From: Aquiflexum sp. TKW24L
Lineage (GTDB): Bacteria; Bacteroidota; Bacteroidia; Cytophagales; Cyclobacteriaceae
Assembly: GCF_023502205.1 (NCBI RefSeq)
Contig: NZ_JAMFLG010000002.1
Location: 269,748-333,747 of the forward strand
DNA: 64,000 nucleotides
Reading direction: 5' to 3'
The notes under the pieces were generated by a model, which saw only the letters and a program-made list of their open reading frames with translations, had not been told where the DNA came from and did not search any database. Positions 17,591 to 26,457 of the stretch are shown one piece after another. Numbering within the stretch: the stretch's first letter is position 1; the number at the start of each line of letters is the position of its first letter. A program made the position numbers and the translations under genes.

Positions 17591-17675
17591 GCCAAAGAAA
17601 TTTTTTGACCGGCTATCTGAGGGATTATTTCTTGCTCAAAAACCAAAATTGAAAATAGACTTTGGCTTCGGGTGT

Positions 17676-17683
17676 TATATTTG
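17676..17683 (+). promoter_or_regulatory. -7 box of btuF-btuC-btuD operon
   Basis: TATATTTG matches the -7 consensus exactly, 25 bases before the btuF-like ATG. It points away from the minus-strand riboswitch promoter about 90 bases to the left. A -33 element at the standard distance is not obvious. Confidence 0.45.
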
Positions 17684-17708
17684 GAAAACATTTGTTGACA
17701 CTTCCACG

Positions 17709-18863
17709 ATGAAAATCACTTTGCTTCACCCTTTTTCATATTTCATCTTTTCTATTTTTATTATCCTGATTTCTTGTCAATCTCCCAAAGAAATTCAAGA
17801 ACTGAACTTGGTCGAAATTCCAAATTCATATGCAAAGGGCTTTGCTGTTTTTCAGGGGGAAGGCTATAAAGTGATTGAGGTGCGACAGGCATTCCCGGAT
17901 GAACATCCGCCTTTCAGATATTTAATCAAAGAAATTCCAGATTTAAAATTGGATGAAACAGCGTTTGACGCTGTTATTCCACTGCCAATATCGAAGGTGG
18001 TGCTGACGTCCACGACACAGGTTCCTCATCTGGACTATTTGGGGGTTTCGGATCTATTGATGGGATTTCCTAACCTGGATTTGATTTCCTCTCCACAGAC
18101 AAGGAAATGGATTGATGCCGGCAAAGTTACGGATCTAGGTTCCGGTGCGCAGGCGAATATCGAGAAGATCATCGAACTCGATCCTGACTGGGTAATGATT
18201 TCAACCTTGGGAGAAGACCTCAAAAACCTCGAAATCCTCAAATCAGCTGCGATTCCTGCGCTCCTTAATGGAGAATATGTGGAGCAGCATCCTTTGGGAA
18301 GGGCAGAATGGATCAAGTTTACAGGCGTGTTATTGGGTAAATTTGAGGAAGCAAAAAAGGTTTTTTCACAAATAGAATCAGATTACAATAAGGCTTCAGA
18401 TTTGATAAAAGAGCTCCAACAAAACAAACCTAATGTAATGGCAGGAGTCATGTATAAAGATATCTGGTATGTACCGGGAGCGGATTCTTGGGGGGCCAGA
18501 TTGCTGGAGGTGGCTGGAGGTGATTACCTTTTCAAAGACCAAAAAGGAACAGGAAGCGCGCAGTTAAGTTATGAGTATGTGTTGGAACAAGCACAACAAG
18601 CAGACTTTTGGTTGGGTGCTGCAGATTTCAAAACATTGAAAGAAATGGAAAGTGCAGACCCGAGATATGCCCATTTCGATGCCTTCAAGCAGGGCAACAT
18701 CTACACCTACACCCTCAAAAAAGGCCCAACCGGAGGATTGGAATACTTTGAATTGGGATATTTGAGACCAGATTTGATTCTTCAGGATTTGATCAAAATC
18801 CTTCACCCGGAACTTTTACCGGGATATTCACTCTATTTTTACACCAAACTGGATGAAAAATAA
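17709..18863 (+). CDS. ABC transporter substrate-binding lipoprotein, BtuF-like
   Basis: A 384-residue lipoprotein. I start at ATG 17709: it gives a signal peptide with lipobox LISC, whereas an in-frame ATG at 17649 would lie before the -7 box. The two-lobe fold of the iron-siderophore/B12-binding family is supported by ISKVVLTSTTQVPHLDYLG, ELDPDWVM and DSWGARLLEVAGGDYLF. Binds substrate in the periplasm and delivers it to the permease. The stop overlaps the permease start by 11 bases. Next to a cobalamin riboswitch and a BtuB-like gene, cobalamin is the likely ligand; the fold alone would also allow iron chelates. Confidence 0.85.
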   Translation: MKITLLHPFSYFIFSIFIILISCQSPKEIQELNLVEIPNSYAKGFAVFQGEGYKVIEVRQAFPDEHPPFRYLIKEIPDLKLDETAFDAVIPLPISKVVLTSTTQVPHLDYLGVSDLLMGFPNLDLISSPQTRKWIDAGKVTDLGSGAQANIEKIIELDPDWVMISTLGEDLKNLEILKSAAIPALLNGEYVEQHPLGRAEWIKFTGVLLGKFEEAKKVFSQIESDYNKASDLIKELQQNKPNVMAGVMYKDIWYVPGADSWGARLLEVAGGDYLFKDQKGTGSAQLSYEYVLEQAQQADFWLGAADFKTLKEMESADPRYAHFDAFKQGNIYTYTLKKGPTGGLEYFELGYLRPDLILQDLIKILHPELLPGYSLYFYTKLDEK

Positions 18864-19884
18864 ACCCACCTATTTTCTTTTTCTGATTGGCTTGTTGGTA
18901 TGCTTACTGCTTTTCGCAGTCAATCTGGCGAGTGGGTCAGTTTTGATTCCAATTCAGGAAGTGATTGGAAGGTTTATAGGGGGAGAATTTTCAAAAGGCT
19001 CTTGGGAAACCATCGTAATTGGCTACAGGGTACCCAAAGCCTTTACCGCCATTTTGGCCGGAATCGGGCTTTCACTGAGCGGGCTACAAATGCAGACATT
19101 TTTCAGAAATCCCTTGGCAGGCCCCTATGTATTGGGTGTCAGTTCAGGGGCCGGGTTGGGGGTAGCTTTGTTGATTATGGCAGGATCAGCTTTTGGCTGG
19201 TCCATGTATTCAGGTGGTTTTGGGATTTGGGCTGTTGTATTTTCTGCCACTTTAGGATCCATTCTGGTTCTTTTGCTGATGAGCCTCACCGCTTGGAAAG
19301 TAAAAGACAGCATGACATTGCTGATTGTGGGCTTGATGTTTGGCTCGGCAGTTTCGGCTTTGATTTCAGTATTGTCGTATTTTTCGGGTGCTGACCAATT
19401 GAAAATGTTCACCATTTGGTCAATGGGAAGTCTCGGCAGTACCCAACCAGATCAGTTGATTGCATTTCTTGTTGCTGTTTTGTTAGGTTTGGTTCCTCTT
19501 TTGGTCAATCTCAAATCTTTCAATGCCATGCTGCTCGGAGAAGCTTATGCGGAAAGTATGGGAATCAATGTCCACCGGCTGCGTTGGGCGATGATTGTCA
19601 GCACAGGGATTTTGGCAGGTTCGGTGACGGCATTTTGTGGGCCCATCGCTTTTATTGGCATTGCCGTTCCACATATGGCGAGGCTGGTTTTCAAGACTGG
19701 GGATCACCGCATTCTTTTTCCGGCTTCTGCGTTGATCGGGGCCGCAGTATTGTTGGCTTGCGATACGATCAGTCAGTTACCCGGCAGCGCCCAGACTTTG
19801 CCTATCAATGCCGTCACTTCTTTGGTAGGTGCTCCTATGGTCATTTGGTTGATTTTGAGAAGGAATTTCAGTAAAGAATTTTAG
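18853..19884 (+). CDS. FecCD-family ABC permease, BtuC-like
   Basis: A 343-residue permease with the usual 10 membrane helices of the FecCD/BtuC family. Markers: ANPLAGPYVLGVSSGAGLG-like segment (here FRNPLAGPYVLGVSSGAGLG), the ATPase-contact loop ESMGINVHRLR, and the AFCGPIAFIGIAVPHMAR stretch. It forms the membrane channel as a dimer. It overlaps the btuF-like gene by 11 bases and is followed after 70 bases by its ATPase. Function as the B12 (or chelate) importer is inferred from the locus. Confidence 0.9.
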   Translation: MKNKPTYFLFLIGLLVCLLLFAVNLASGSVLIPIQEVIGRFIGGEFSKGSWETIVIGYRVPKAFTAILAGIGLSLSGLQMQTFFRNPLAGPYVLGVSSGAGLGVALLIMAGSAFGWSMYSGGFGIWAVVFSATLGSILVLLLMSLTAWKVKDSMTLLIVGLMFGSAVSALISVLSYFSGADQLKMFTIWSMGSLGSTQPDQLIAFLVAVLLGLVPLLVNLKSFNAMLLGEAYAESMGINVHRLRWAMIVSTGILAGSVTAFCGPIAFIGIAVPHMARLVFKTGDHRILFPASALIGAAVLLACDTISQLPGSAQTLPINAVTSLVGAPMVIWLILRRNFSKEF

Positions 19885-19888
19885 GAAG

Positions 19889-19930
19889 ATTTGAGATTGG
19901 AGACTTGAAATTTGAGATTTGAGATTTGAA
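19889..19930. repeat. TTGAGATT-type short tandem repeat
   Basis: About 42 bases of imperfect repeats of TTTGAGATT and TTGAAA words between the permease stop and the ATPase start. It is not coding. It is one of several intergenic low-complexity stretches in this window with different repeat words. Confidence 0.55.
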
Positions 19931-19954
19931 AAACCGTAACTAAAATAATTAACC

Positions 19955-20977
19955 TTGTCAATTCAAAATTCCATATTGCAGGCAACAGACCTTTCATTAG
20001 GTTATAAAAAAGGCAGCAAATCCAATGTCATTGCAGACCATATTTCCTTTTCTTTAGAAAAAGGAAAACTCACCTGTCTCCTTGGCCCAAATGGAGTAGG
20101 CAAATCCACATTAATCAAGACCATCATGGGACAAATTCCTGCTTTGAAAAATCAGGTTTATTTGGATAAAAAACCAACCCATTCATTCTCAGTTAAGGAT
20201 TTATCCAAAAAAATCGCCGTAGTTCTCACAGAAAAAATCAACAGCGCAAATCTTACCGTGAAACAAGTTGTGGCTTTGGGAAGAATCCCACACACCGGTT
20301 GGTTGGGTAATTTATCCATGGAAGATCAGCAAAAAATTGATACGGCTATCCACTCAACGCATATCAACTATATCGAGGACAGGCCCATGAGTGAACTCAG
20401 CGACGGGCAATTACAGAAAGTCATGATCGCAAGGGCTTTGGCACAGGATGGGGAAATTTTAATTTTGGACGAACCGACTGCGCACTTAGACCTCATCAAC
20501 AGGTTTGAAATCATGCACCTGCTTCGCGATATCGCAAAGAAGGAAAAAAAAGCTGTACTCGTGGTAACACATGATCTTGATATTGCCATAGATACAGCAG
20601 ATGAATTTTGGCTGATGCAATGTGGCTTGCCATTAGTCTGTGGAAGTCCCGAAGACCTGATCCTCCAATCAAAAATAGACCTGCTGCTTCCCAATGATCG
20701 GCTTCATTTTGACAAATCTGATGGCAAAGTGCGGGATTCGGCAGAATGTCAATATCCCCACATGGATGGTCCTGAAGAAATGGCGAAATGGGTAAGGCTA
20801 GCTTTGCGAAAAAATAAAATCAGTCCCGAGATCAATTCCATTACAATCAAAACAGAAGGCAATCAAATTGGTTTTTATCTAAGGATAAGTACAGATACAC
20901 TCAAATTTGATACGATCGCTTCCTTAATTGACCATCTCACCACATTGGGGAATAACTGGAAAACAAGAGAACCCTAG
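19955..20977 (+). CDS. ABC transporter ATP-binding protein, BtuD-like, with C-terminal extension
   Basis: A 340-residue ATPase. Walker A is LLGPNGVGKST, the signature is LSDGQLQK (Leu-Ser-Asp in place of LSGGQ), Walker B is ILILDEPTAHLD, and the switch His is in VVTHDLD. The first 250 residues are the normal ABC domain of the FecE/BtuD group. The remaining about 90 residues, beginning near LLLPNDRLHFD, form an extra domain that I do not recognise and that is missing from BtuD. The start is TTG at 19955 (MSIQNS). It completes the importer with the upstream permease. The gene is 70 bases downstream of the permease, with a repeat between. Confidence 0.87.
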   Translation: MSIQNSILQATDLSLGYKKGSKSNVIADHISFSLEKGKLTCLLGPNGVGKSTLIKTIMGQIPALKNQVYLDKKPTHSFSVKDLSKKIAVVLTEKINSANLTVKQVVALGRIPHTGWLGNLSMEDQQKIDTAIHSTHINYIEDRPMSELSDGQLQKVMIARALAQDGEILILDEPTAHLDLINRFEIMHLLRDIAKKEKKAVLVVTHDLDIAIDTADEFWLMQCGLPLVCGSPEDLILQSKIDLLLPNDRLHFDKSDGKVRDSAECQYPHMDGPEEMAKWVRLALRKNKISPEINSITIKTEGNQIGFYLRISTDTLKFDTIASLIDHLTTLGNNWKTREP

Positions 20978-21046
20978 ATTTTGAAATAGGTACTCAAAAT
21001 TTATCTTCAGAAAACCACGAGTTTCTATATTTATCCAAATTGGAGG

Positions 21047-21078
21047 TTTGTAAATTTTATATTTTTTTATTTAACTTG
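21047..21078 (+). promoter_or_regulatory. Possible promoter of GMC oxidoreductase gene
   Basis: TTTG at 21047-21050 and TAACTTG at 21072-21078 resemble the -33 and -7 elements, but the spacing is 21 bases and the -7 box lacks one T. It lies 28 bases before the ATG at 21107. Weak support. Confidence 0.3.
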
Positions 21079-21106
21079 TAAGACAAACATAAAAATTTTA
21101 TAAAAC

Positions 21107-22849
21107 ATGAGTTTTGAAATCAAATCTACCGGAGAAGCTTATGATGTCATTATCGTAGGTTCCGGAGCCGGTGGCGGTATGGCTTCCAAAATTCTTTCTG
21201 AAGCGGGCCTTTCTGTGGCCGTTTTGGAAGCAGGAGGTGATTTTGACCCTGCAAAAGAGGAAGACCGTACCCAGATGAGACCACCTTGGGAATCTCCAAG
21301 AAGAGGCAGCGGTACCAGGATCAGGCCTTCGGGGGATTTTGACCAGGCAATCGGCGGATGGGACATAGAAGGTGAACCCTATACCAATGTAAAGGGCACT
21401 CAGTTCGACTGGTTCAGGTCGAGAATGGTCGGCGGCAGAACTAACCACTGGGGTAGGATTTCCCTCCGATTTGGACCTAATGATTTCAAAAGAAGTAGCA
21501 TAGATGGCATGGGAGATGATTGGCCGATTGGCTATGATGATGTCAAACCTTATTATGACAAAGTGGATAAACTCATTGGTGTTTTTGGCTCCAAAGAAGG
21601 AATATATAATGAGCCTGATGGTTTTTTTCTACCTCCTCCAAAGCCTAGACTCCACGAAATGTATATCATGAAAGGCGCAAAAAAAGCGAATATGCCCATA
21701 ATTCCCGGAAGGCTTTCGATGCTTACCCGCCCGATCAACAATGAAAGAGGTGTTTGCTTTTTCTGTAACCAATGCAACCGTGCATGTCAAGCTTATGCTG
21801 ATTTTTCTTCGGGAACGGTATTGATCAAACCTGCCATGAAAAAAGGCAAGGTAGAATTATATACCAATGCCATGGTCCGCGCGGTCACTACCGATGATGC
21901 TGGAAAAGCTACCGGTGTATCCTACATCAGTAAGGTGGACATGAAAGAATATAAGCTTAAATCCAGAGTGGTTGTACTTGGCGCATCTGCCTGCGAATCA
22001 TCCAGGATTATGATGAACTCGAAGTCCAAATCACATCCAAACGGTATTGGAAACAGCAGTGGAGTGGTGGGAAAATACCTGCATGATTCTACTGGGGCTG
22101 ACAGAATGGGAATTCTTCCCGATCTCATCGATAGAGAAAGGTACAACGAAGATGGAGTCGGTGGCATGCACGTCTATACACCTTGGTGGCTGGACAATAA
22201 AAATCTTGATTTTGCACGGGGTTATCATATAGAATATTGGGGAGGAATGTCCATGCCGTCTTATGGCATAGGTTTTTCGATGGATACCATGAGGAAATAT
22301 GTGAAGGATGAATTTGGCAATCCAAGTCCAAACGGTGGCTATGGTGAGGGGTTGAAAAAAGACATCCGAAGATCCTATGGCTCAATGGTGGGTATGTCAG
22401 GTAGGGGAGAAAGTATTCCAAGGGAAACCAATTATTGTGAAATCGACCCAAATGTGGTTGACAAATTCGGCATACCGGTGCTTCGATTCCATTACAAATG
22501 GTCTGACCAAGAAATCAAGCAGGCGAAACACATGCAGGATACCTTTGAGGAAATTCTGACCAATTCCGGTGCGGTTCTGTTGGGAGAGAAACCCGGAGCC
22601 GATACCATGTATGGTTTAGCCGGACCGGGAAGAATCATCCACGAAGTAGGAACCACGAGAATGGGGAATAATCCTGCTACTTCTGTTTTGAACAGCAACA
22701 GCCAAGCCCATGACTGTAAAAACCTATTTGTAGTGGATGCAGGGCCTTTTGTTTCCCAAGCTGACAAAAACCCTACTTGGACCATTTTGGCCTTGTCATG
22801 GAGAACCTCAGATTTTATCATCAGTGAATTGAAAAAGAAAAACATATAA
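21107..22849 (+). CDS. GMC family FAD oxidoreductase
   Basis: A 580-residue enzyme. The ADP-binding loop is VIIVGSGAGGGMASKIL (about 15-31), the second part of the FAD site is VLEAGG, and MVGGRTNHWG is the family block after it. The C-terminal block HEVGTTRMG and the final NPTWTILALSWRTSDFI hold the His-Asn type pair of GMC enzymes. It oxidises an alcohol or sugar with FAD. No signal peptide is visible, but the partner gene 10 bases downstream is a gluconate 2-dehydrogenase subunit 3-like protein with a Tat/lipoprotein signal, so export as a complex (hitch-hiking) is likely. The substrate is unknown; sugars such as glucose or gluconate are plausible. Confidence 0.9.
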   Translation: MSFEIKSTGEAYDVIIVGSGAGGGMASKILSEAGLSVAVLEAGGDFDPAKEEDRTQMRPPWESPRRGSGTRIRPSGDFDQAIGGWDIEGEPYTNVKGTQFDWFRSRMVGGRTNHWGRISLRFGPNDFKRSSIDGMGDDWPIGYDDVKPYYDKVDKLIGVFGSKEGIYNEPDGFFLPPPKPRLHEMYIMKGAKKANMPIIPGRLSMLTRPINNERGVCFFCNQCNRACQAYADFSSGTVLIKPAMKKGKVELYTNAMVRAVTTDDAGKATGVSYISKVDMKEYKLKSRVVVLGASACESSRIMMNSKSKSHPNGIGNSSGVVGKYLHDSTGADRMGILPDLIDRERYNEDGVGGMHVYTPWWLDNKNLDFARGYHIEYWGGMSMPSYGIGFSMDTMRKYVKDEFGNPSPNGGYGEGLKKDIRRSYGSMVGMSGRGESIPRETNYCEIDPNVVDKFGIPVLRFHYKWSDQEIKQAKHMQDTFEEILTNSGAVLLGEKPGADTMYGLAGPGRIIHEVGTTRMGNNPATSVLNSNSQAHDCKNLFVVDAGPFVSQADKNPTWTILALSWRTSDFIISELKKKNI

Positions 22850-22859
22850 TTCAGGAGCT

Positions 22860-23567
22860 ATGAACAGAAGAGACAACCTCAAACTCCTTTTTGCCGGGTC
22901 ATTGGCATCCGGATTCCTTTTGACCAATTGCAAGCCAGAGGATAAAGCAGCTGATCTGAGCCCGCAAATATCCGGTGGCACAAATGGGGGCCGCACCGAA
23001 GCGGAAAAAATCAGAGACGAAAAGTTACATTCCGAAACCTTCTTTACTGAAGAGGAAAGAAAAAAATTGGATGTCCTGGTAAATATAATCATGCCTGCAG
23101 GTGAGAATTCCGGAAGTGCGACAGACGCCGGCGTTCCCGATTTCATTGAGTTTATGATGAAGGATTATGTCGGATATCAAACTCCAATGCGAGGCGGATT
23201 GATGTGGCTCGATCACTATAGCGATGATAATTATGGCAAGAAATTCCTTGATCTTTCCGAAACAGAAAGAATGGAAATCATTGAACTCATCGCATGGCCT
23301 GAAAAAGCAAAACCAGAGATGGAAGGCGGGGTCAAATTCTTCAATATGCTTAGAAACCTTACTTCAACAGGATATTTTACTTCTGAAATCGGGTTCAACT
23401 ATTTGGGATATGTCGGAAATAAACCGAATGTCTGGGACGGTGTTCCGGAAGAAGTTATGAAAAAGCACGGATTTGCATACGAGGAAAAATATATTCCCCT
23501 TTACTTAAAACCTGAGGATAGGGCAACGGTGGCAGTTTGGGATGAGGAGGGAAACTTGATTGGGTGA
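22860..23567 (+). CDS. Gluconate 2-dehydrogenase subunit 3 family protein
   Basis: A 235-residue small subunit. The N-terminus is RRDNLKLLFAGSLASGFLLTNC: an RR followed by a hydrophobic stretch and a possible lipobox Cys, so it may be a Tat substrate, a lipoprotein or both. The family core is FFTEEERKKLDVLVNIIMP followed by AGVPDFIEFMM. In the known enzymes this subunit assists the FAD subunit in folding and export. It lies 10 bases after the GMC oxidoreductase, which is the usual arrangement. A terminator is not obvious; the next genes are convergent. Confidence 0.86.
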   Translation: MNRRDNLKLLFAGSLASGFLLTNCKPEDKAADLSPQISGGTNGGRTEAEKIRDEKLHSETFFTEEERKKLDVLVNIIMPAGENSGSATDAGVPDFIEFMMKDYVGYQTPMRGGLMWLDHYSDDNYGKKFLDLSETERMEIIELIAWPEKAKPEMEGGVKFFNMLRNLTSTGYFTSEIGFNYLGYVGNKPNVWDGVPEEVMKKHGFAYEEKYIPLYLKPEDRATVAVWDEEGNLIG

Positions 23568-23572
23568 TTTTA

Positions 23573-23911
23573 CTACCTAATTTCAAATATTGAATAATCT
23601 TCATTTTCAACAAAACTCTCTATTTCAGGAATTTTCTGGACCAAAAGCTTAAATAAATTAGCAGTACTGGTATTACCTTTTCTAAATATTATAACTTTCG
23701 GAGTCTTTTTCCTTAAGATAGCCAACTTGTAAAAGTCATCATCATTTGTCAAAATGATAAAGTGATTACGTATGGCATAATCCCATATTTCTTGATCTTT
23801 AGCCGGCCAAACAAGTTCCGGTATAGCTCGGACGTGCTTAGATCCAGGAAAAAAATTTTCAAGAGCTTTCGCTAAACGCCATGAAAGGTTATCATCTACA
23901 AGAAGTTTCAA
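23573..23911 (-). CDS. DUF5615 PIN-like protein, probable toxin
   Basis: A 112-residue protein of the DUF5615/Mut7-C type (PIN-like fold). Acidic residues in the usual places are KLLVDDNLSWRLA (Asp6/Asp7) and ILTNDDDFYKL (three Asp), the pattern of a Mg-dependent RNase site. It lies 2 bases downstream of a DUF433 gene, the standard antitoxin partner. The start codon appears to be TTG (23909-23911). Inference: an RNase toxin of a small type II-like module. Toxicity has not been shown for most members, so the role is a family-level guess. Confidence 0.75.
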   Translation of the reverse strand: MKLLVDDNLSWRLAKALENFFPGSKHVRAIPELVWPAKDQEIWDYAIRNHFIILTNDDDFYKLAILRKKTPKVIIFRKGNTSTANLFKLLVQKIPEIESFVENEDYSIFEIR

Positions 23912-23913
23912 AT

Positions 23914-24141
23914 TTATTGAATTGAAATTTTTGTAATCCCTTCCCTTTTTGCTGCAAAATTTAAGGCGGCTAATATATGCTCTCTTGTTAAGCTAGGAAA
24001 ATCCTCCAAGATTTCTTCATATGTCATTCCTGAGGCCAACCATTCCAAAATATCGATAACGGCGATCCTTGTATTTACTATACAAGGTTTTCCAAACCGA
24101 ATATCAGGGTTAATTGAAATATATTTCTCCAAAGATTCCAT
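23914..24141 (-). CDS. DUF433 protein, probable antitoxin
   Basis: A 75-residue DUF433 (VapB/ParD-like HTH) protein: residues 10-30 carry NPDIRFGKPCIVNTRI, the DUF433 hallmark, followed by IDILEWLASGMTYEEILEDFPSLTREHILAAL, a helix-turn-helix-like stretch. It precedes the DUF5615 gene by 2 bases, the typical antitoxin-toxin order. It probably binds its own promoter and the toxin. The upstream AT-rich region has no recognisable operator. Confidence 0.75.
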   Translation of the reverse strand: MESLEKYISINPDIRFGKPCIVNTRIAVIDILEWLASGMTYEEILEDFPSLTREHILAALNFAAKREGITKISIQ

Positions 24142-24451
24142 AGTCTGAATATAGTCAAATCAAATAAATTTAAAGTTAAATCATTTCATTTGAATTTACT
24201 TTACTTGATTCAATTTCGCACAATGAAGATCATATAACAATTTTTTATGAATAATCTTTTTTGACCTAATTGAATCGACATTTTGCTCAAAGTTATTCAG
24301 ACCATTTTTTAAAACTACCTCTTTCAACATATTAGAATAAGGGTGAAAACAATTTAAGGCGAATTCATCACAGATAGTAAGATTTTGAGAAACTCAAAAC
24401 ATTTCTATTCGTTTTAAGACTAAGTTTTAATTATATTTAAAAAAATTACTT
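24142..24451. other. Gene-free AT-rich stretch
   Basis: About 310 bases between the divergent DUF433 and exported-protein genes. I see no reading frame, hairpin or RNA gene. It contains only short A/T runs and an imperfect TATATTTA near 24430. Confidence 0.5.
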
Positions 24452-25108
24452 ATGAAAAAATTATCCCTATTATTTACCCTGAGTTTGGTTTGCTCTATAT
24501 CCATGGCTCAAGTTGATCGATATTGGAAGCTTCAAAATTATACCAACCCTGATGAAATTGAGACAATTACCGAGTCTGAAATAAGTGAAGAATTTGAAAA
24601 AATAGGTACCGTATTCGCCAAAGCAAAAGGCGTTACAGTTATTTCAGCAATCAACTCTGTTAACAACCGCGCCTTGCGAAAACTAAAAACTGAAACCTCA
24701 ATGAGGGGAGGGAGTCACATTTTGTTTCTCAATGAAACCCAGGAAAATAATATATTTTCAAAAACAACCGCCTACTCAGCTATATTATATCGGTCGCAGA
24801 AACTGGACATTGAAGAATTTAAAAACCTATTGAACGCCAATAATTATTCGTTCAAGCTTTCACGAAAATATAACAGAAACAAATTTTCCCACAGAGACGA
24901 TCCGATCAACCGCCCACTCAAAAATTCTCAATGGAATGAGCCTTACCTGAAAAATGGTAAAATAATTATTGAAATAACTGAAAATATTGGGAGTTCAAAT
25001 AGGCTCATCAAATATGAAGTTATAGCATTTTCAGAAACACAGATTTTATTATTTATTGAAGACATTCCCGGTATAGAAATGAGATTGATAAGTCTGGAAA
25101 GGACATAA
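24452..25108 (+). CDS. Exported protein of unknown function
   Basis: A 218-residue protein with a signal peptide (MKKLSLLFTLSLVCSISMAQ, cut near AQ). I do not recognise a family. The mature part is acidic at the start, then has a conserved-looking basic GGSH core and strands such as AYSAILYRSQ. It appears to be a single-gene unit ending in a strong terminator shared with eno on the other strand. Base composition is AT-rich compared with eno, like the DUF433/DUF5615 genes beside it, perhaps a small acquired island. No function is proposed. Confidence 0.7.
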   Translation: MKKLSLLFTLSLVCSISMAQVDRYWKLQNYTNPDEIETITESEISEEFEKIGTVFAKAKGVTVISAINSVNNRALRKLKTETSMRGGSHILFLNETQENNIFSKTTAYSAILYRSQKLDIEEFKNLLNANNYSFKLSRKYNRNKFSHRDDPINRPLKNSQWNEPYLKNGKIIIEITENIGSSNRLIKYEVIAFSETQILLFIEDIPGIEMRLISLERT

Positions 25109-25139
25109 AAAAAGCAGCTTCTTAGCTGCTTTTTTTATT
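25107..25139. terminator. Bidirectional terminator between exported-protein gene and eno
   Basis: AGCAGCT (25113-25119), loop TTCT-like, AGCTGCT (25124-25130), flanked by A-runs on the left and T-runs on the right, so that either strand gives a stem followed by U. It directly follows the plus-strand stop (25108) and lies 12 bases beyond the eno end. Confidence 0.9.
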
Positions 25140-25151
25140 TGAATAACTCAA

Positions 25152-26447
<1,296 letters not shown>

Positions 26448-26457
26448 TTAAGAGTTA

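Noticed and set aside
17649..17708. Earlier ATG for the BtuF-like gene
   Set aside because: It lies upstream of the -7 box and would bury the lipoprotein signal 20 residues inside.
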